A stretch of DNA of 64,000 nucleotides, taken from Luteimonas sp. MC1572. Its GTDB lineage: Bacteria > Pseudomonadota > Gammaproteobacteria > Xanthomonadales > Xanthomonadaceae. Position numbers and translations under genes: made by a program. The stretch's first letter is position 1. The number at the start of each line of letters is the position of its first letter. Below are positions 52,801-61,355 of this stretch, in pieces. The stretch spans positions 806,001-870,000 of the forward strand of contig NZ_CP067112.1 of NCBI RefSeq assembly GCF_016615815.1, given 5' to 3'. The notes under the pieces are model-generated. The model saw only the letters and a list, made by a program, of their open reading frames with translations, did no database searches and had not been told where the DNA came from.

Positions 52801-53188
52801 CGCGCTGGGCCTGAGCCTGGGCGCGCACCCGCTGGCGCTGCTGCGCGACCGGCTTCGCGCGCGGCGGCTGCTGGCCTCGCGCGAGCTGCGCGGCCGCCAC
52901 CACGGCAGCGCGGTGCGGGTGGCCGGCATCGTCACCCAGCGCCAGAAGCCGCAGACCGCCAGCGGCACGATCTTCGTCACCCTCGAGGACGAGGACGGCA
53001 TGGTCAACGTGATCGTGTGGCCGCGCGTGGCCGAGCGCGGGCGCAAGGCGCTGCTCGGCGCCACGCTGCTGGAAGTGCGCGGGCGCTGGGAGCGCGTGGA
53101 CGGCGTGGAGCACCTGATCGCCGGCCACCTCGAGGACCTGTCCGCCCTGCTCGGCGGCCTGCGTTCGGAGTCGCGCGATTTCCGCTGA
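49892..53188 (+). CDS. dnaE2: Error-prone DNA polymerase DnaE2 (ImuC)
   Basis: 1098 residues, typical of DnaE2 and shorter than replicative DnaE1 (about 1160). A 65-residue N-terminal lead precedes the PHP domain ([38 protein letters not shown]). The C-family catalytic Asp pair is in [20 protein letters not shown], preceded by [38 protein letters not shown] and [20 protein letters not shown] follow, with an OB-fold near the C-terminus ([20 protein letters not shown]). Performs translesion synthesis with ImuA and ImuB, causing damage-induced mutations. Start ATG at 49892 overlaps the imuB stop. Ends the operon; the next gene begins 80 bp later. Confidence 0.96.
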   Translation: MNWDDDHGLPPGVAPDTPGARPPRSVRMQQQMQLALGGADRGRALVVPGLGAANDASVGVEPHGIDAPAYAELHCLSDFSFLRGAASAEQLFERAALCGYEALAITDECSLAGIVRARDAARITGVKLVVGAEFTLDDGLRLVLLVENRAGYAQLCRVITTARRAAGKGAYQLGRDDLARDAFDAGNTGLFALWLPGQPEEGAWLRETFGERAFLAVELHRDHDDGARLGALLALAAQAGLTPLATGDVHMATRRQRVLQDTVTAIRHGLALADCGAQLFRNGERHLRSRRALGNIHPHALLAEAVALARRCTFSLDEVRYDYPAELVPAGETPTSHLRKLTEAGMRRRWPMGVPEKVARQIDDELALVAELKYEAFFLTVEDIVRFARSRDILCQGRGSAANSAVCFALGITSVDPAESRLLMARFLSKERNEPPDIDVDFEHERREEVIQYVYGKYGRSRAALAATVIRYRGRSAVRDVAKAFGLPPDQVALLAGCFGWGNGETPMEVRLADAGFDIDNPLIARVLAVTTMLRGRPRHLSQHVGGFVISDAPLWQLVPVENAAMADRTIIQWEKDDLESMGLLKVDCLALGMLTCIRKALDLVRAHRGRDLELATIPNEDTPTYDMVQLADTVGVFQIESRAQMTMLPRLKPKTFYDLVIEVAIVRPGPIQGGMVHPYLRRRQGQEAVSYPSPGIEEILGPTLGVPLFQEQVMELVIHAGYSPEEADKLRRSMAAWRHGGDMEPHRVRIRELMEAKDYSSEFIDQIFEQIKGFGSYGFPQSHAASFAKLVYASCWLKRHEPAAFACALLNAQPMGFYSPSQIVQDARRGKGARAGVDVLPVDVACSAWDCTLEGEGVAGLMAAPAIRLGLRQIAGLSEAVARAIVAARSQRPFRDIADLCRRAALDEKARSALAEAGALASLAGHRHDARWQVAGIERQRPLLPGSPDEDAVLLPAPGAGEDVLSDYRALGLSLGAHPLALLRDRLRARRLLASRELRGRHHGSAVRVAGIVTQRQKPQTASGTIFVTLEDEDGMVNVIVWPRVAERGRKALLGATLLEVRGRWERVDGVEHLIAGHLEDLSALLGGLRSESRDFR

Positions 53189-53268
53189 GCCCGGTTCACC
53201 TCGCGTTCGTCCGCCGGCATGGGCAGCCACTAGACTGGGCAGCCGTCCAACACCCCGCAGCCGCCTGC

Positions 53269-54357
53269 ATGTCGCTCCCCTTCCGCGCGTCCGTCCTGTG
53301 CCTGCTGCTTGCGGCCTGCAGCGCGCCGTCGCAGGACGTCGTTCCCGTGCAGCAGGCGATCGAAGTGGAAGCCGAGGCCAACGACGGCGAATTCATTTCC
53401 GCCCCGGTCGAAGTCGTGCCCAAGGCCTACGACGTGCGCAAGGGCACCGACTGGCCGCAGGTGGCGCTGGTGGACGGCATCGCCTCGATCAGCTGCGAGC
53501 TCGACTATGCCGGCGCCGGTGACGGCGACGCGCTCACCGACCTGTCGTTCTTCAACGTGGTCGATACGCTCAAGCCCTGCCAGGAGCGCGGCCTGGTGCG
53601 CCTGCGCTACGACGGCAAGATCAACGCCGGTTTCCACGCGCTGGTGGAGCGGGTGGCGGTGATCGCCGACCGCATGGAGATCGGCAAGCGCGTGCTCGAC
53701 ATCGATTCCAGCGGCGGCCAGGTGGAAGACGCCATCAAGGCGGGCGACGCGATCGGCGCTTCCGGCTGGACCGTCTGGGTGCGCGAGGGCGCCGCCTGCC
53801 ACAGCGCCTGCGTGCTGATCCTCGGCGCCGGCGACGTGCGCATGATCTCGGGGCCGGTCGGCATCCACCGCATCATCCGCATGAGCTCCACCGCTACTAC
53901 GCGCGCCGAGCTCAATTCCGAACTGCAGGCCGTCTACGGCCGGGTCAAGGAATACCTGGAGCGCAACGGCGTGGCGGTGGCGGTGGCCGACCTGATGATG
54001 TCGGTGCCCAACCGCAACCTGCGCGTGCTGAGCGCGACCGAGCTGCAGGAATACGGCCTGGACGGCACCAACCCGGCCCAGGACGACCTCGACCGGCTGA
54101 AGCTGATGCGCAAGTGCGGCGCGGATTTCGTGCGCCGCCGCGACAGCTTCCAGCGCGCCTTCGACCGCCAGTGCAAGGCGCCCGACACCGACATCGAAGA
54201 ACTCAACAGCTGCGGCCTGGCGCTGCGCGACTCCTTCAGCTTCCCCGACGAGGCCTGTCCCGACGACAGCCCGATGAGCGAGTTCGACGCCGTGCGCAGC
54301 GCGTTCTACCAGCGCCGCGGCGAGAGCACCGATACCGGCGCCAGCGGCACGCACTGA
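53269..54357 (+). CDS. Lipoprotein with ClpP/crotonase-like fold, 362 aa
   Basis: MSLPFRASVLCLLLAACSAP shows a signal peptide with lipobox LLAAC, so the mature protein is membrane-anchored. The central part resembles the periplasmic ClpP-like group (COG3904 type): VLDIDSSGGQVEDAIKAGDA gives the strand-SSGG-helix of the oxyanion region, and CHSACVLILGAGDVRMISGP the position where the catalytic Ser normally sits in a SAC motif, followed by VGIHRI. The C-terminal 120 residues hold four Cys and look like a separate small domain. Peptide substrate or function unknown. The gene is 80 bp downstream of dnaE2, with no overlap, and probably has its own promoter. Confidence 0.8.
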   Translation: MSLPFRASVLCLLLAACSAPSQDVVPVQQAIEVEAEANDGEFISAPVEVVPKAYDVRKGTDWPQVALVDGIASISCELDYAGAGDGDALTDLSFFNVVDTLKPCQERGLVRLRYDGKINAGFHALVERVAVIADRMEIGKRVLDIDSSGGQVEDAIKAGDAIGASGWTVWVREGAACHSACVLILGAGDVRMISGPVGIHRIIRMSSTATTRAELNSELQAVYGRVKEYLERNGVAVAVADLMMSVPNRNLRVLSATELQEYGLDGTNPAQDDLDRLKLMRKCGADFVRRRDSFQRAFDRQCKAPDTDIEELNSCGLALRDSFSFPDEACPDDSPMSEFDAVRSAFYQRRGESTDTGASGTH

Positions 54358-54396
54358 GCGCGCCCGCCGGCTGGCGATCCCGCGCGGAACCTGGTT

Positions 54397-56247
54397 TCAG
54401 GCCAGGAAACCACCCGACTGCCGCTGCCACAGCTGCGCGTACAGGCCGCCGCTGGCGACCAGCTCGGCATGCGTGCCTTCCTCGACGATGCGCCCCTGGT
54501 CCATCACCACCAGCCGGTCCATCGCCGCGATCGTCGACAGGCGGTGGGCGATGGCGATCACCGTCTTGCCCTGCATCAGCCGGTAGAGATTGCCCTGGAT
54601 GGCGGCCTCGACCTCGGAGTCGAGCGCGGACGTGGCTTCGTCCAGCACCAGGATCGGCGCGTCCTTCAGCAGCACGCGCGCCACGGCGATGCGCTGGCGC
54701 TGGCCGCCGGACAGCTTGACGCCGCGCTCGCCGACCTGGGCGTCGTAGCCGTGGCGGCCTTCGGGATCGCCGAGTTCGAGGATGAAGTCGTGCGCCTCGG
54801 CCTGGCGCGCGGCTTCCACCATCTCGGCCTCGCTGGCATCGGGCCGACCATAGAGGATGTTCTCGCGCACCGAGCGGTGCAGCAGCGAGGTGTCCTGGGT
54901 GACCACGCCGATGCGCGCGCGCAGCGTGTCCTGCTGCACGCTGGCGATGTCGATGCCGTCGACCAGGATGCGGCCGCTCTCGACGTCGTGGAAGCGCAGC
55001 AGCAGGTTGGCCAGCGTCGACTTGCCGGCGCCCGAGCGGCCGACGATGCCGATCTTCTCGCCCGGGCGCACGTGCAGGTCGAGGTGGTCGATCACGCCGG
55101 CACCCTTGCCGTAGTGGAAGCCGACGCCTTCGAAGCGGATGTCGCCGGCCACCGCGCCGAGCTCCGGCGCGCCGGGCGCGTCGTCGACCGTCGGCGGCAG
55201 CGAGATCGAACTGATGCCGTCCTGCACGGTGCCGATGTTCTCGAACAGCGCCGACAGCTCCCACATGATCCACTGCGACATGCCCACCATGCGCAACGCC
55301 AGGGCGACCGCCACCGCGACCGCGCCGGCACTGATCGCATCACCCAGCCACAGCCACACGCCCACGCCGGCCACCGACGCCAGCAGCAGCATGTTGAGTG
55401 CGTAATTGGCCACGCTGACCCGCGTGCCCAGGCGCATCTGCCGGTACACGGTGCCGAGGAAACCCTGCATCGCCTCGCGCGCGTAGGCCTGCTCGCGACG
55501 CGAGTGCGAGAACAGCTTGACCACGGCGATGTTGGTGTAGCTGTCGACGATGCGCCCGGTCATGTCCGAGCGCGCGTCGGCCTGCTCGCGCGAGACGCGC
55601 TCCATGCGCGGCACGAAGTACCGCATGAGCAGGGCGTAGGCGATGATCCAGCCCGCGAACGGCAGCATCAGCCGCCAGTCGGCCGCGGCGGCGGCGAGCG
55701 TCGCGCCGGTGACGTACACCACGATGTACACGCCGACGTCGAGCAGCTTGACCACGGTCTCGCGCACCGCGAGCGAGGTCTGCATCAGCTTGGTGGCGAT
55801 GCGCCCGGCGAACTCGTCCTGGAAGTAGCCCATCGACTGCCGCAGCAGGTAACGGTGCACGTTCCAGCGGATGCGCATCGGGAAATTGCCGAGCAGCGCC
55901 TGGAACTGCACCATCGAATCCAGCAGCACCAGCAGCGGCAGGCCCACCAGCACCAGCCCCGCCATCCACGCCAGCCGCGGGCCTTCCACGGCCAGGAACG
56001 TGGCCGGCGTGTGCGCCCCCAGCCGGTCGACCAGCGCGCCCAGGTACACGTACAGCGCGAGCTCCGCGGCGGCGATGGCCGCGCCGAGCAGGGCGAGCGC
56101 CACCAGCCAGGGGCCGGCGCCGCGCGTGTAGTGCATGCAGAACGCGATCAGCGTGCGCGGCGGTTGGCGCGGCGGGGTGTCCGGGAACGGATCCAGCCTG
56201 CGTTCGAACCAGCCGAGCAGGCCGCGGCGCGTGTCGTCAGCGGCCAC
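54397..56247 (-). CDS. ABC transporter, fused permease and ATP-binding subunit
   Basis: 616-residue half transporter (exporter type, MsbA-like). Six membrane helices occupy about 45-330 (WLVALALLGAAIAAAELALY, LVLVGLPLLVLLDSMVQFQA and others). The ATPase part has Walker A in GIVGRSGAGKSTLANLLL, Q loop VVTQDTSLLHRSV, signature VKLSGGQRQRIAVARVLL, Walker B ILVLDEATSALD and IAIAHRLSTIAAMDRLVVMD. No ATG fits: the GTG at 56247 gives a plausible N-terminus ending in GWFERRLDPFPDTPPRQPP and overlaps the DUF2207 stop by 11 bases. Because that region encodes a Gly/Val-rich repeat, several GTG codons are possible. Substrate unknown; last gene of the S4-LemA-DUF2207-ABC unit. Confidence 0.92.
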   Translation of the reverse strand: MAADDTRRGLLGWFERRLDPFPDTPPRQPPRTLIAFCMHYTRGAGPWLVALALLGAAIAAAELALYVYLGALVDRLGAHTPATFLAVEGPRLAWMAGLVLVGLPLLVLLDSMVQFQALLGNFPMRIRWNVHRYLLRQSMGYFQDEFAGRIATKLMQTSLAVRETVVKLLDVGVYIVVYVTGATLAAAAADWRLMLPFAGWIIAYALLMRYFVPRMERVSREQADARSDMTGRIVDSYTNIAVVKLFSHSRREQAYAREAMQGFLGTVYRQMRLGTRVSVANYALNMLLLASVAGVGVWLWLGDAISAGAVAVAVALALRMVGMSQWIMWELSALFENIGTVQDGISSISLPPTVDDAPGAPELGAVAGDIRFEGVGFHYGKGAGVIDHLDLHVRPGEKIGIVGRSGAGKSTLANLLLRFHDVESGRILVDGIDIASVQQDTLRARIGVVTQDTSLLHRSVRENILYGRPDASEAEMVEAARQAEAHDFILELGDPEGRHGYDAQVGERGVKLSGGQRQRIAVARVLLKDAPILVLDEATSALDSEVEAAIQGNLYRLMQGKTVIAIAHRLSTIAAMDRLVVMDQGRIVEEGTHAELVASGGLYAQLWQRQSGGFLA

Positions 56248-58003
56248 CGCCACCTCCACCGCCACCACCGCCGCCGGAAAAGCCGCCTCCGCCGCCACCC
56301 GACGCGCTGCCCGGCGGTGACGACGCCGACGCGATCTGCGTGCCCAGGGCACTGCCGACCGACTTGGTGAAGTTGCCGACGCTGCCGAAGTTGCCGCCCT
56401 GGTACCAGGCGATGGCCGCGGTGGCGGCGGCGGCGGCCGCGGCACCGACCGCGAGCGTGAACCGGCGCGTCCACGCGTCCTCGACGCCCAGCGCCACCGC
56501 ATACGGCAGCAGGGCTTCGAAGCGCGCGGCGTCGAGCTGGGGCTCGGGGCCCGCACCGCCGGCGCTCGCGGGCGCGTCCAGTCGCGCCAGGTCGTCCTGT
56601 TCGGCCACCGACAGGTAGCGCTTGAAGCCTTCGATCTCGTCGAGGAGCTTGCGTCCCTCGGGCGTGGGCGCGCCGATCACGATGCAGAACGTGATCAGCA
56701 CCACCAGCGCCAGGCCCAGCGGTACCAGCGCCCACGGCATGCCGCCGCCATCGTTGATCGCGGTCAGCACCAGGGTGGCCGCCACGGTGACGGCGAAGAG
56801 GACGCAGGCAATCGCGATGCTGCCGCCGTTGTGCGAGAACATCGCCGGCTGGAAGCGCTTGGCGAACGCCTTGCTGTGGGTGGCGATGGCCGCCTGGATG
56901 CGCGTGGCGCTTTCCTTCTTCAGCGCGAGCCTTCCGGCGCTGCCGGGCAGCAGTGCTTCGAGCAGGCGGCGCTCGTCGGCGTTGTCGATCGGTGCCGGGC
57001 CGGGATTGCGCTGCAGCGTCCAGGCGTCGCCAAGCGTGCGCTCCTCGCGCTCGATGGTCAGCGCGCCCTTGACCGCGCAGGCCAGCAGCTCCGACGACAG
57101 GCAGAGGTTGTCGTAGCTGCGGCGCACCATGTAGCGCAGCGCCGCCGGCGATTCGTCGCGCGGCGGATCGTAGCGGGCGATCACCACGCCGGTCGCGGGA
57201 TCGCGGCCGATGCGGTTCCAGCGCCGCCAGCAGAATGCCGCCAGCAGCAACAGCCCGGCGAACGCCGCGAGCAGCGACAGGTTGTCGCGCAGCAGCCACC
57301 ACAGCGTGTCCGAACGCGTCGGCGCCGCCACCACGCCCTTGGGGAACGACAGCACCGTGGTCAGCCCTTCGCGCGGCGGCAGCGGGCGGGTCAAGGTCCA
57401 GCGGGCGACGCCGGGCGCGACGATGCGTGCCTCGAAATCACCGCCCTGCGTGCCGTATGCGCCCGAGTAGCCTTCCGCCACCAGGTCGCCCGCGGGCACC
57501 GGCGTGGGCAGCCGCACTTCGACGCTGCCGGTTTCAATGGCGAAGTCCCAGCCGTGGCCGATCGCGTTCCAGTACAGCTCGTCATGCCCGGCGAAGAAGC
57601 CCACCTGGCGCGTGGTGCGGAAGCGCAGCGTGTACGTGTAGTCGGCGGGGACCGGCAGCAGGTCGTCGTTGCCGGTGTTGATGCGCACGCCGTTGCCGAC
57701 GCGCTCCGTGAACCATGGTTCGGCGGCGCCATCGCGCGCGACGTCCACCACGTCGAAGCCGACCACGACGTTGTTGCCGTGGCGATCCTTGTAGCGCGTC
57801 GGGAAGTCGCGGTAGATGCCGCGGCGGATGTTGTCGCCCTCGGCACGCACGCGGATGCGCTCGACCACGTCGAGGCTGCCGTCGGCGTTGACCTGCACTT
57901 CGCTGTCGTAGGCGAGGATGCGTTCCTGTGCCGTCGCGGCGCCAGCGACGACGAGCAGCGCCGCCGCCAGCAGCGCGCGCAGCGTGGACGCCACGCCGCT
58001 CAT
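56237..58003 (-). CDS. DUF2207 membrane protein with glycine-rich C-terminus
   Basis: 588 residues. A signal peptide (LRALLAAALLVVAGAATAQE) leads into the DUF2207 extracellular beta domain with the recurrent ILAYDSEVQVNADGSLDVVE and NIRRGIYRDFPTRYKDRHGN. A membrane helix follows at about 247-263 (LLAAFAGLLLLAAFCW), then a cytoplasmic helical part, two more helices (IAIACVLFAVTVAATLVLTA, ALVPLGLALVVLITFCIVIG), one near 505, and a tail of SGGGG-type repeats. Almost always encoded next to LemA, as here (ATGA overlap, 58000-58003). Function unknown. Confidence 0.9.
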   Translation of the reverse strand: MSGVASTLRALLAAALLVVAGAATAQERILAYDSEVQVNADGSLDVVERIRVRAEGDNIRRGIYRDFPTRYKDRHGNNVVVGFDVVDVARDGAAEPWFTERVGNGVRINTGNDDLLPVPADYTYTLRFRTTRQVGFFAGHDELYWNAIGHGWDFAIETGSVEVRLPTPVPAGDLVAEGYSGAYGTQGGDFEARIVAPGVARWTLTRPLPPREGLTTVLSFPKGVVAAPTRSDTLWWLLRDNLSLLAAFAGLLLLAAFCWRRWNRIGRDPATGVVIARYDPPRDESPAALRYMVRRSYDNLCLSSELLACAVKGALTIEREERTLGDAWTLQRNPGPAPIDNADERRLLEALLPGSAGRLALKKESATRIQAAIATHSKAFAKRFQPAMFSHNGGSIAIACVLFAVTVAATLVLTAINDGGGMPWALVPLGLALVVLITFCIVIGAPTPEGRKLLDEIEGFKRYLSVAEQDDLARLDAPASAGGAGPEPQLDAARFEALLPYAVALGVEDAWTRRFTLAVGAAAAAAATAAIAWYQGGNFGSVGNFTKSVGSALGTQIASASSPPGSASGGGGGGFSGGGGGGGGGGGR

Positions 58004-58560
58004 CGCGACAGCTCCACCACCGGTGCCGCGCGACCGCCTTCGGCGGCCTGGAAGAACTCGGCATCGCCGAAGCCGAAGGCGCGCGCCACGACCAGGTCGG
58101 GCACGCGCTGCACGCCGTCGTTGAGGTCACGCACCGCGCCGTTGTAGAAGCGCCGCGCGTATTGCAGCTGCTCTTCCACCTCGACCAGTTCGCGCTGCAG
58201 CTGCGCGAAGTTCTGGTTGGCCTTGAGGTCGGGGTAGGCCTCGCGCAGCAGCAGCAGGCGGCCGACCGCCTGCTCGAGCGCCTGCTCGAGCGCGCCGAGC
58301 TTCGCAGGGCTGGCGACCGCCATCGCCTGCGCGCGCAGCGCGGTGACGGCTTCGAGCAGGGCGCTCTCGTGCCCGGCATAGCCGCGCACCGCGGCGACCA
58401 GCTGCGGCACCAGGTCGTGGCGGCGCTGCAGCTGCACGTCGATATCCGCCCAGGCGGTCTTCACCTGGTTGCGCAGGCGCACGAGGCGGTTGAAGGCGAA
58501 CACCCCCCACGCGACCAGCGCCGCCGCCAGCAGCAGCAGCGCGACGACCGCGGCGGTCAC
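58000..58560 (-). CDS. LemA family protein
   Basis: 186 residues from a GTG at 58560 that overlaps the stop of the S4 gene. One N-terminal membrane anchor (VVALLLLAAALVAWGVFAFN), then a helical bundle exposed to the outside: FNRLVRLRNQVKTAWADIDV, QLQRRHDLVPQLVAAVRGYA, ESALLEAVTALRAQAMAVAS, EAYPDLKANQNFAQLQREL and EEQLQYARRFYNGAVRDLND, all standard LemA blocks. Its role is unknown; the tight coupling with the DUF2207 gene suggests a membrane complex. Confidence 0.93.
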   Translation of the reverse strand: MTAAVVALLLLAAALVAWGVFAFNRLVRLRNQVKTAWADIDVQLQRRHDLVPQLVAAVRGYAGHESALLEAVTALRAQAMAVASPAKLGALEQALEQAVGRLLLLREAYPDLKANQNFAQLQRELVEVEEQLQYARRFYNGAVRDLNDGVQRVPDLVVARAFGFGDAEFFQAAEGGRAAPVVELSR

Positions 58561-58784
58561 GGCGCGTCGCCCGCCAGCACCGCGATCTCGGTATCGCCCA
58601 GCAGCACGTACTGGCCGGCGCGGATCTTGGCGGTCTTGCGGGTTTCCACGGTGCCGTCCACGCGTACCGCGCCGGCGGCCACCAGCGCCTTGCCGGCGCC
58701 GCCGCTGTCGCACAGCCCGGCCAGTTTGAGCAGCTGGTTGAGCTCGACGTGCTCGCCCTGGAGTTCGAATTCGATGCGTGGCAT
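58557..58784 (-). CDS. Small S4-domain RNA-binding protein (YbcJ-like)
   Basis: 75 residues consisting only of an S4 domain: VELNQLLKLAGLCDSGGAGK is the alpha-L helix pair and VAAGAVRVDGTVETRKTAKI plus AGQYVLLGDTEIAV the strands that follow. The YbcJ family is linked to RNA binding without a settled function. First gene of the four-gene overlapping unit with LemA, DUF2207 and the ABC exporter; no functional connection to the membrane proteins is obvious. Confidence 0.92.
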   Translation of the reverse strand: MPRIEFELQGEHVELNQLLKLAGLCDSGGAGKALVAAGAVRVDGTVETRKTAKIRAGQYVLLGDTEIAVLAGDAP

Positions 58785-58896
58785 GTGCGGTCCGGCGCTG
58801 GTTTTCGGAAAGTGGCGAGCCTAGCGCAACCGGGCCGCCATCGGCGTTACCCTGCCGTCAGCCGCGGCACGCCGCCGGGGGGGAGGAGACGCTGCG

Positions 58897-59286
58897 ATGA
58901 CCACCGAACTGCAGATCCTGGGCTGGGCGATCGTGCTGGGCCTTGTGCACCTGTTCCTCGACGCCACGCTCAAGACCTCGCAGCGCGGACTGGCCTGGAA
59001 CACCGGCCCCCGCGACGGCGCGATGCCGCCGCTCGAGGGCGTGGCGGGCCGCGTCAACCGCAGCTTCAGCAACTTTCTCGAGACCTTTCCGATGTTCGCC
59101 GCCGCGGTGCTGGCGGTGGTCGTGTCGGGGCAGGGCGGGGAGCGCGCCGTGCTCGGTGCGCAGGTCTACTTCTGGGCGCGCGTCGCCTACATCCCGGCAT
59201 ACGCGGCCGGCATTCCCTATGTGCGCAGCCTGATCTGGGGGATCTCGCTGCTCGGCATCCTGATGGTGCTGACCGCGCTGTTCTGA
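58897..59286 (+). CDS. MAPEG family membrane protein
   Basis: 129 residues with four membrane helices and a good ribosome site (GGGAGGAG at 58879-58886). Family marks: LATLKTSQRGLAWNTGPRDG-like loop (DATLKTSQRG, NTGPRDG), GRVNRSFSNFLETFPMFAAA with the conserved Arg-x-x-x-x-Asn-x-x-E pattern, and YFWARVAYIPAYAAGIPYVR. MAPEG proteins in eukaryotes handle eicosanoids and glutathione; bacterial members are mostly uncharacterised. Head-to-head with the S4 gene (112 bp) and convergent with the gene at 59294. Confidence 0.9.
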   Translation: MTTELQILGWAIVLGLVHLFLDATLKTSQRGLAWNTGPRDGAMPPLEGVAGRVNRSFSNFLETFPMFAAAVLAVVVSGQGGERAVLGAQVYFWARVAYIPAYAAGIPYVRSLIWGISLLGILMVLTALF

Positions 59287-59293
59287 GCGCGCG

Positions 59294-59992
59294 TCACTCG
59301 CGTTCGAAGCGCGCGATCTCGTCGAGGATGCGCTGTCCGCGGCGGATGCCGTCGCCGCCGTCGGCGACGCAGGCATGTGCGTCCGGATCTGTCGCCACAT
59401 CCAACGCTGCCCGCGCGCGCCGCGAGCGCCAGGCGTACAGCCAGGTGCCCAGCAGTCCGAGCACGCCGATCGCGAGGCTCGCCTGGATCCACACCGGGGT
59501 TGCGGCCTGCACGGGGGCCGCGCCCAGCCCCGATACGGCGACCACCACCAGCACCCACATGACCCACCACGGCGCGCCGGCAAGGTTCGAGTTGACGCCA
59601 TAGAAGCGCAGCAGCCGTGCCATCTGCTGCTGGATGCGCAGCACCGGCGCCGAGTAGTCGATGCTGGCGACGAGGCCCAGCGTGATACCGGCCAGCGCCA
59701 CCGTCAGCACGCCGAACGCGTGGACGGTGATGCCGCTGGCGAACAGGCCGGCGACCTCCGTGTTGCGCGTCCAGCACGCGACGCCCAGCACCACCAGCGC
59801 GACGCCGAGGAGCAGCTGCAGCAGCTGGCCGATGACCAGCGGGCGCAGGCCGCGGCGCGCGCGTTCCAGCCGGGATTCGCGCAGCAGCTGCAGGTCCAGC
59901 GCCTGCTGCCGTTCCATCTGCCTGCCGAGCGTTTGCCAGGCCTGCTTGAGGTCGTCGAGTTCCATCGTCCTGCCCATGTCGGTAGCGGTCAT
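59294..59992 (-). CDS. Membrane protein paired with an ECF sigma factor, 232 aa
   Basis: An N-terminal cytosolic segment (MELDDLKQAWQTLGRQMERQ) is followed by four hydrophobic helices: LVIGQLLQLLLGVALVVLGV, FGVLTVALAGITLGLVASI, WWVMWVLVVVAVSGLGA and ASLAIGVLGLLGTWLYAW, then a basic tail. It starts one base after the sigma factor stop (TGA-C-ATG), so the two are co-translated. That arrangement suggests a membrane anti-sigma factor, but the zinc-binding H-x3-C-x2-C motif is absent. Start 59992 has GGGA nearby; the ATG at 59965 is an alternative. Confidence 0.82.
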   Translation of the reverse strand: MTATDMGRTMELDDLKQAWQTLGRQMERQQALDLQLLRESRLERARRGLRPLVIGQLLQLLLGVALVVLGVACWTRNTEVAGLFASGITVHAFGVLTVALAGITLGLVASIDYSAPVLRIQQQMARLLRFYGVNSNLAGAPWWVMWVLVVVAVSGLGAAPVQAATPVWIQASLAIGVLGLLGTWLYAWRSRRARAALDVATDPDAHACVADGGDGIRRGQRILDEIARFERE

Positions 59993-59993
59993 G

Positions 59994-60521
59994 TCAGTGG
60001 TGTCCCTGGTTGGCGGCGTGCTCGCGCAGCCGCTGGCGCAGCCTGGAAAGGCGGGTGGTGACGTTGCTGTCGGAGATGCCGAGCACGTCGGCCATCTCGC
60101 GCGTGCCGCGCTCCTCGAGGTAGAGCAGGAGGAGTGCGCGATCGAGCGGCGCGAGGGCGGCGATGAAGCCGTGCAGCAGGCGCAGCCCGTCGTCGCGCAC
60201 CGGGTCGTGGGCGTTGTCGTCGGCGACGTCGTGCAGCGCGTCGTCGAGCGGCACGGCGTGCCGGCGGCGCTGGCCCTCGCCGCGCAGGAACGAGATGCCG
60301 ACGTTCAGCGCGATCCGGTACATCCAGGTGGAGAACGACCGCGACGCGTCGTAGCGCGGCCACGCGCGCCACAGCTGCGCGGCGATCTCCTGTGCGAGGT
60401 CGTCGCGGTCTGCGCCGCGGGCGTAGGTGCCGGCAACCTTGAAGACGATGCCGCGGTGGCGGTCGAGGAGCGCGGCGAAGGCGTCGGCGTCGGTGGCGTG
60501 CGTGCTGGCGATGCTGTCCAT
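59994..60521 (-). CDS. ECF-type RNA polymerase sigma factor
   Basis: 175 residues. Region 2 (LLDRHRGIVFKVAGTYARGA, DDLAQEIAAQLWRAWPRYDA, FSTWMYRIALNVGISFLRGE) and region 4 (LDRALLLLYLEERGTREMAD, LGISDSNVTTRLSRLRQRLR) are clear, joined by an acidic linker. Sigma factors of this type direct transcription of small stress or envelope regulons and are held by a partner protein; the membrane protein encoded directly downstream is the candidate. The gene begins 72 bp from the stop of gspB on the same strand. Confidence 0.93.
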   Translation of the reverse strand: MDSIASTHATDADAFAALLDRHRGIVFKVAGTYARGADRDDLAQEIAAQLWRAWPRYDASRSFSTWMYRIALNVGISFLRGEGQRRRHAVPLDDALHDVADDNAHDPVRDDGLRLLHGFIAALAPLDRALLLLYLEERGTREMADVLGISDSNVTTRLSRLRQRLREHAANQGHH

Positions 60522-60592
60522 TCCCGTGCGGCTCCGGCCGCGATCATGCGTGACACCGGGGTGGTTCGCCGCACCGTCGGGTTTGTCACGCC

Positions 60593-61345
60593 CTAGCGCA
60601 GGGGCAGGCGCAGCGGCTGTCCGTCAAGGTCCAGCACCACGCCATCGGCATCGATCGTGCGCACCGTGGCCTCGCCGACGCGGTCGCCTTCCACCAGGCG
60701 CTGGCCGTCGACGATCACGAAGCGCCGAGCCGGATCGGCGTTCCACATGTGCATGGTCATCTTCAGCGCCGGCAGGCGCTCGCGCTGGCTGGCGGGGAGT
60801 TCGGCGATGCGCGGCAGGTCGTGGGCGGGCGTGGCCGTTGCAGCTGCGGGGCGTGGCGGCAGCGGATCCGCGGGTGCCGGAACCGGTGGTGCGGAAGCGC
60901 GCGGGATGTCTGCTACTGCCGTGCTTGCCCGTGGCGTGGCGCCTGGTGTCGGTGCCGGTGCCGGTGGCGGCGTTGCGGCAACGACTGCCTGTGGCTGCGC
61001 CGGTACGGGTGCGGGCGCGGGCCGGGGCGCTGGCGCGACGATGCGCTCGACGCGGGGCAGGGTGTCCGTGCCGGCGTCGACGTCGGGCGTCGCCGCAGCG
61101 GCTGCCGGGCGTGTATCGCCCCGGGCGAAAAGGTCCTCCGCAGCGGGTGCCGGATCGACGTCATGCAGCACCACGAACGCCAGCGCCGCGGCGGCAGCGA
61201 CACCGGCGAGCGCAAACCAGGCCCACGCCGGCATGCCGCGACGCGCGCGCGGCGCCAGCGGCGGCAGTTCGACGCGCAGCCCGGGGACTTCGCCGCGGCG
61301 GCGCTCGGCTTCGGACTTGCGCAGGGCTTCGAGGATCAGCGACAT
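60593..61345 (-). CDS. gspB: GspB/ExeB-type secretion ATPase partner
   Basis: 250 residues: short cytosolic start (MSLILEALRKSEAERRRGEV, the family hallmark), one membrane helix (AWAWFALAGVAAAAALAFVV), a Pro/Ala-rich spacer of about 110 residues, and the C-terminal GspB domain (LPRIAELPASQRERLPALKM, MHMWNADPARRFVIVDGQRL, VVLDLDGQPLRLPL). In Aeromonas ExeB works with ExeA to place the type II secretin through the cell wall. The start lies ten bases downstream of gspA, so both form one unit. No other type II secretion genes are in the window. Confidence 0.9.
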   Translation of the reverse strand: MSLILEALRKSEAERRRGEVPGLRVELPPLAPRARRGMPAWAWFALAGVAAAAALAFVVLHDVDPAPAAEDLFARGDTRPAAAAATPDVDAGTDTLPRVERIVAPAPRPAPAPVPAQPQAVVAATPPPAPAPTPGATPRASTAVADIPRASAPPVPAPADPLPPRPAAATATPAHDLPRIAELPASQRERLPALKMTMHMWNADPARRFVIVDGQRLVEGDRVGEATVRTIDADGVVLDLDGQPLRLPLR

Positions 61346-61355
61346 CGGCGCGCCC

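Noticed and set aside
56240..56300. GGT/GGC triplet run as a repeat element
   Set aside because: It encodes the glycine-rich tail usual for DUF2207 proteins of this kind.
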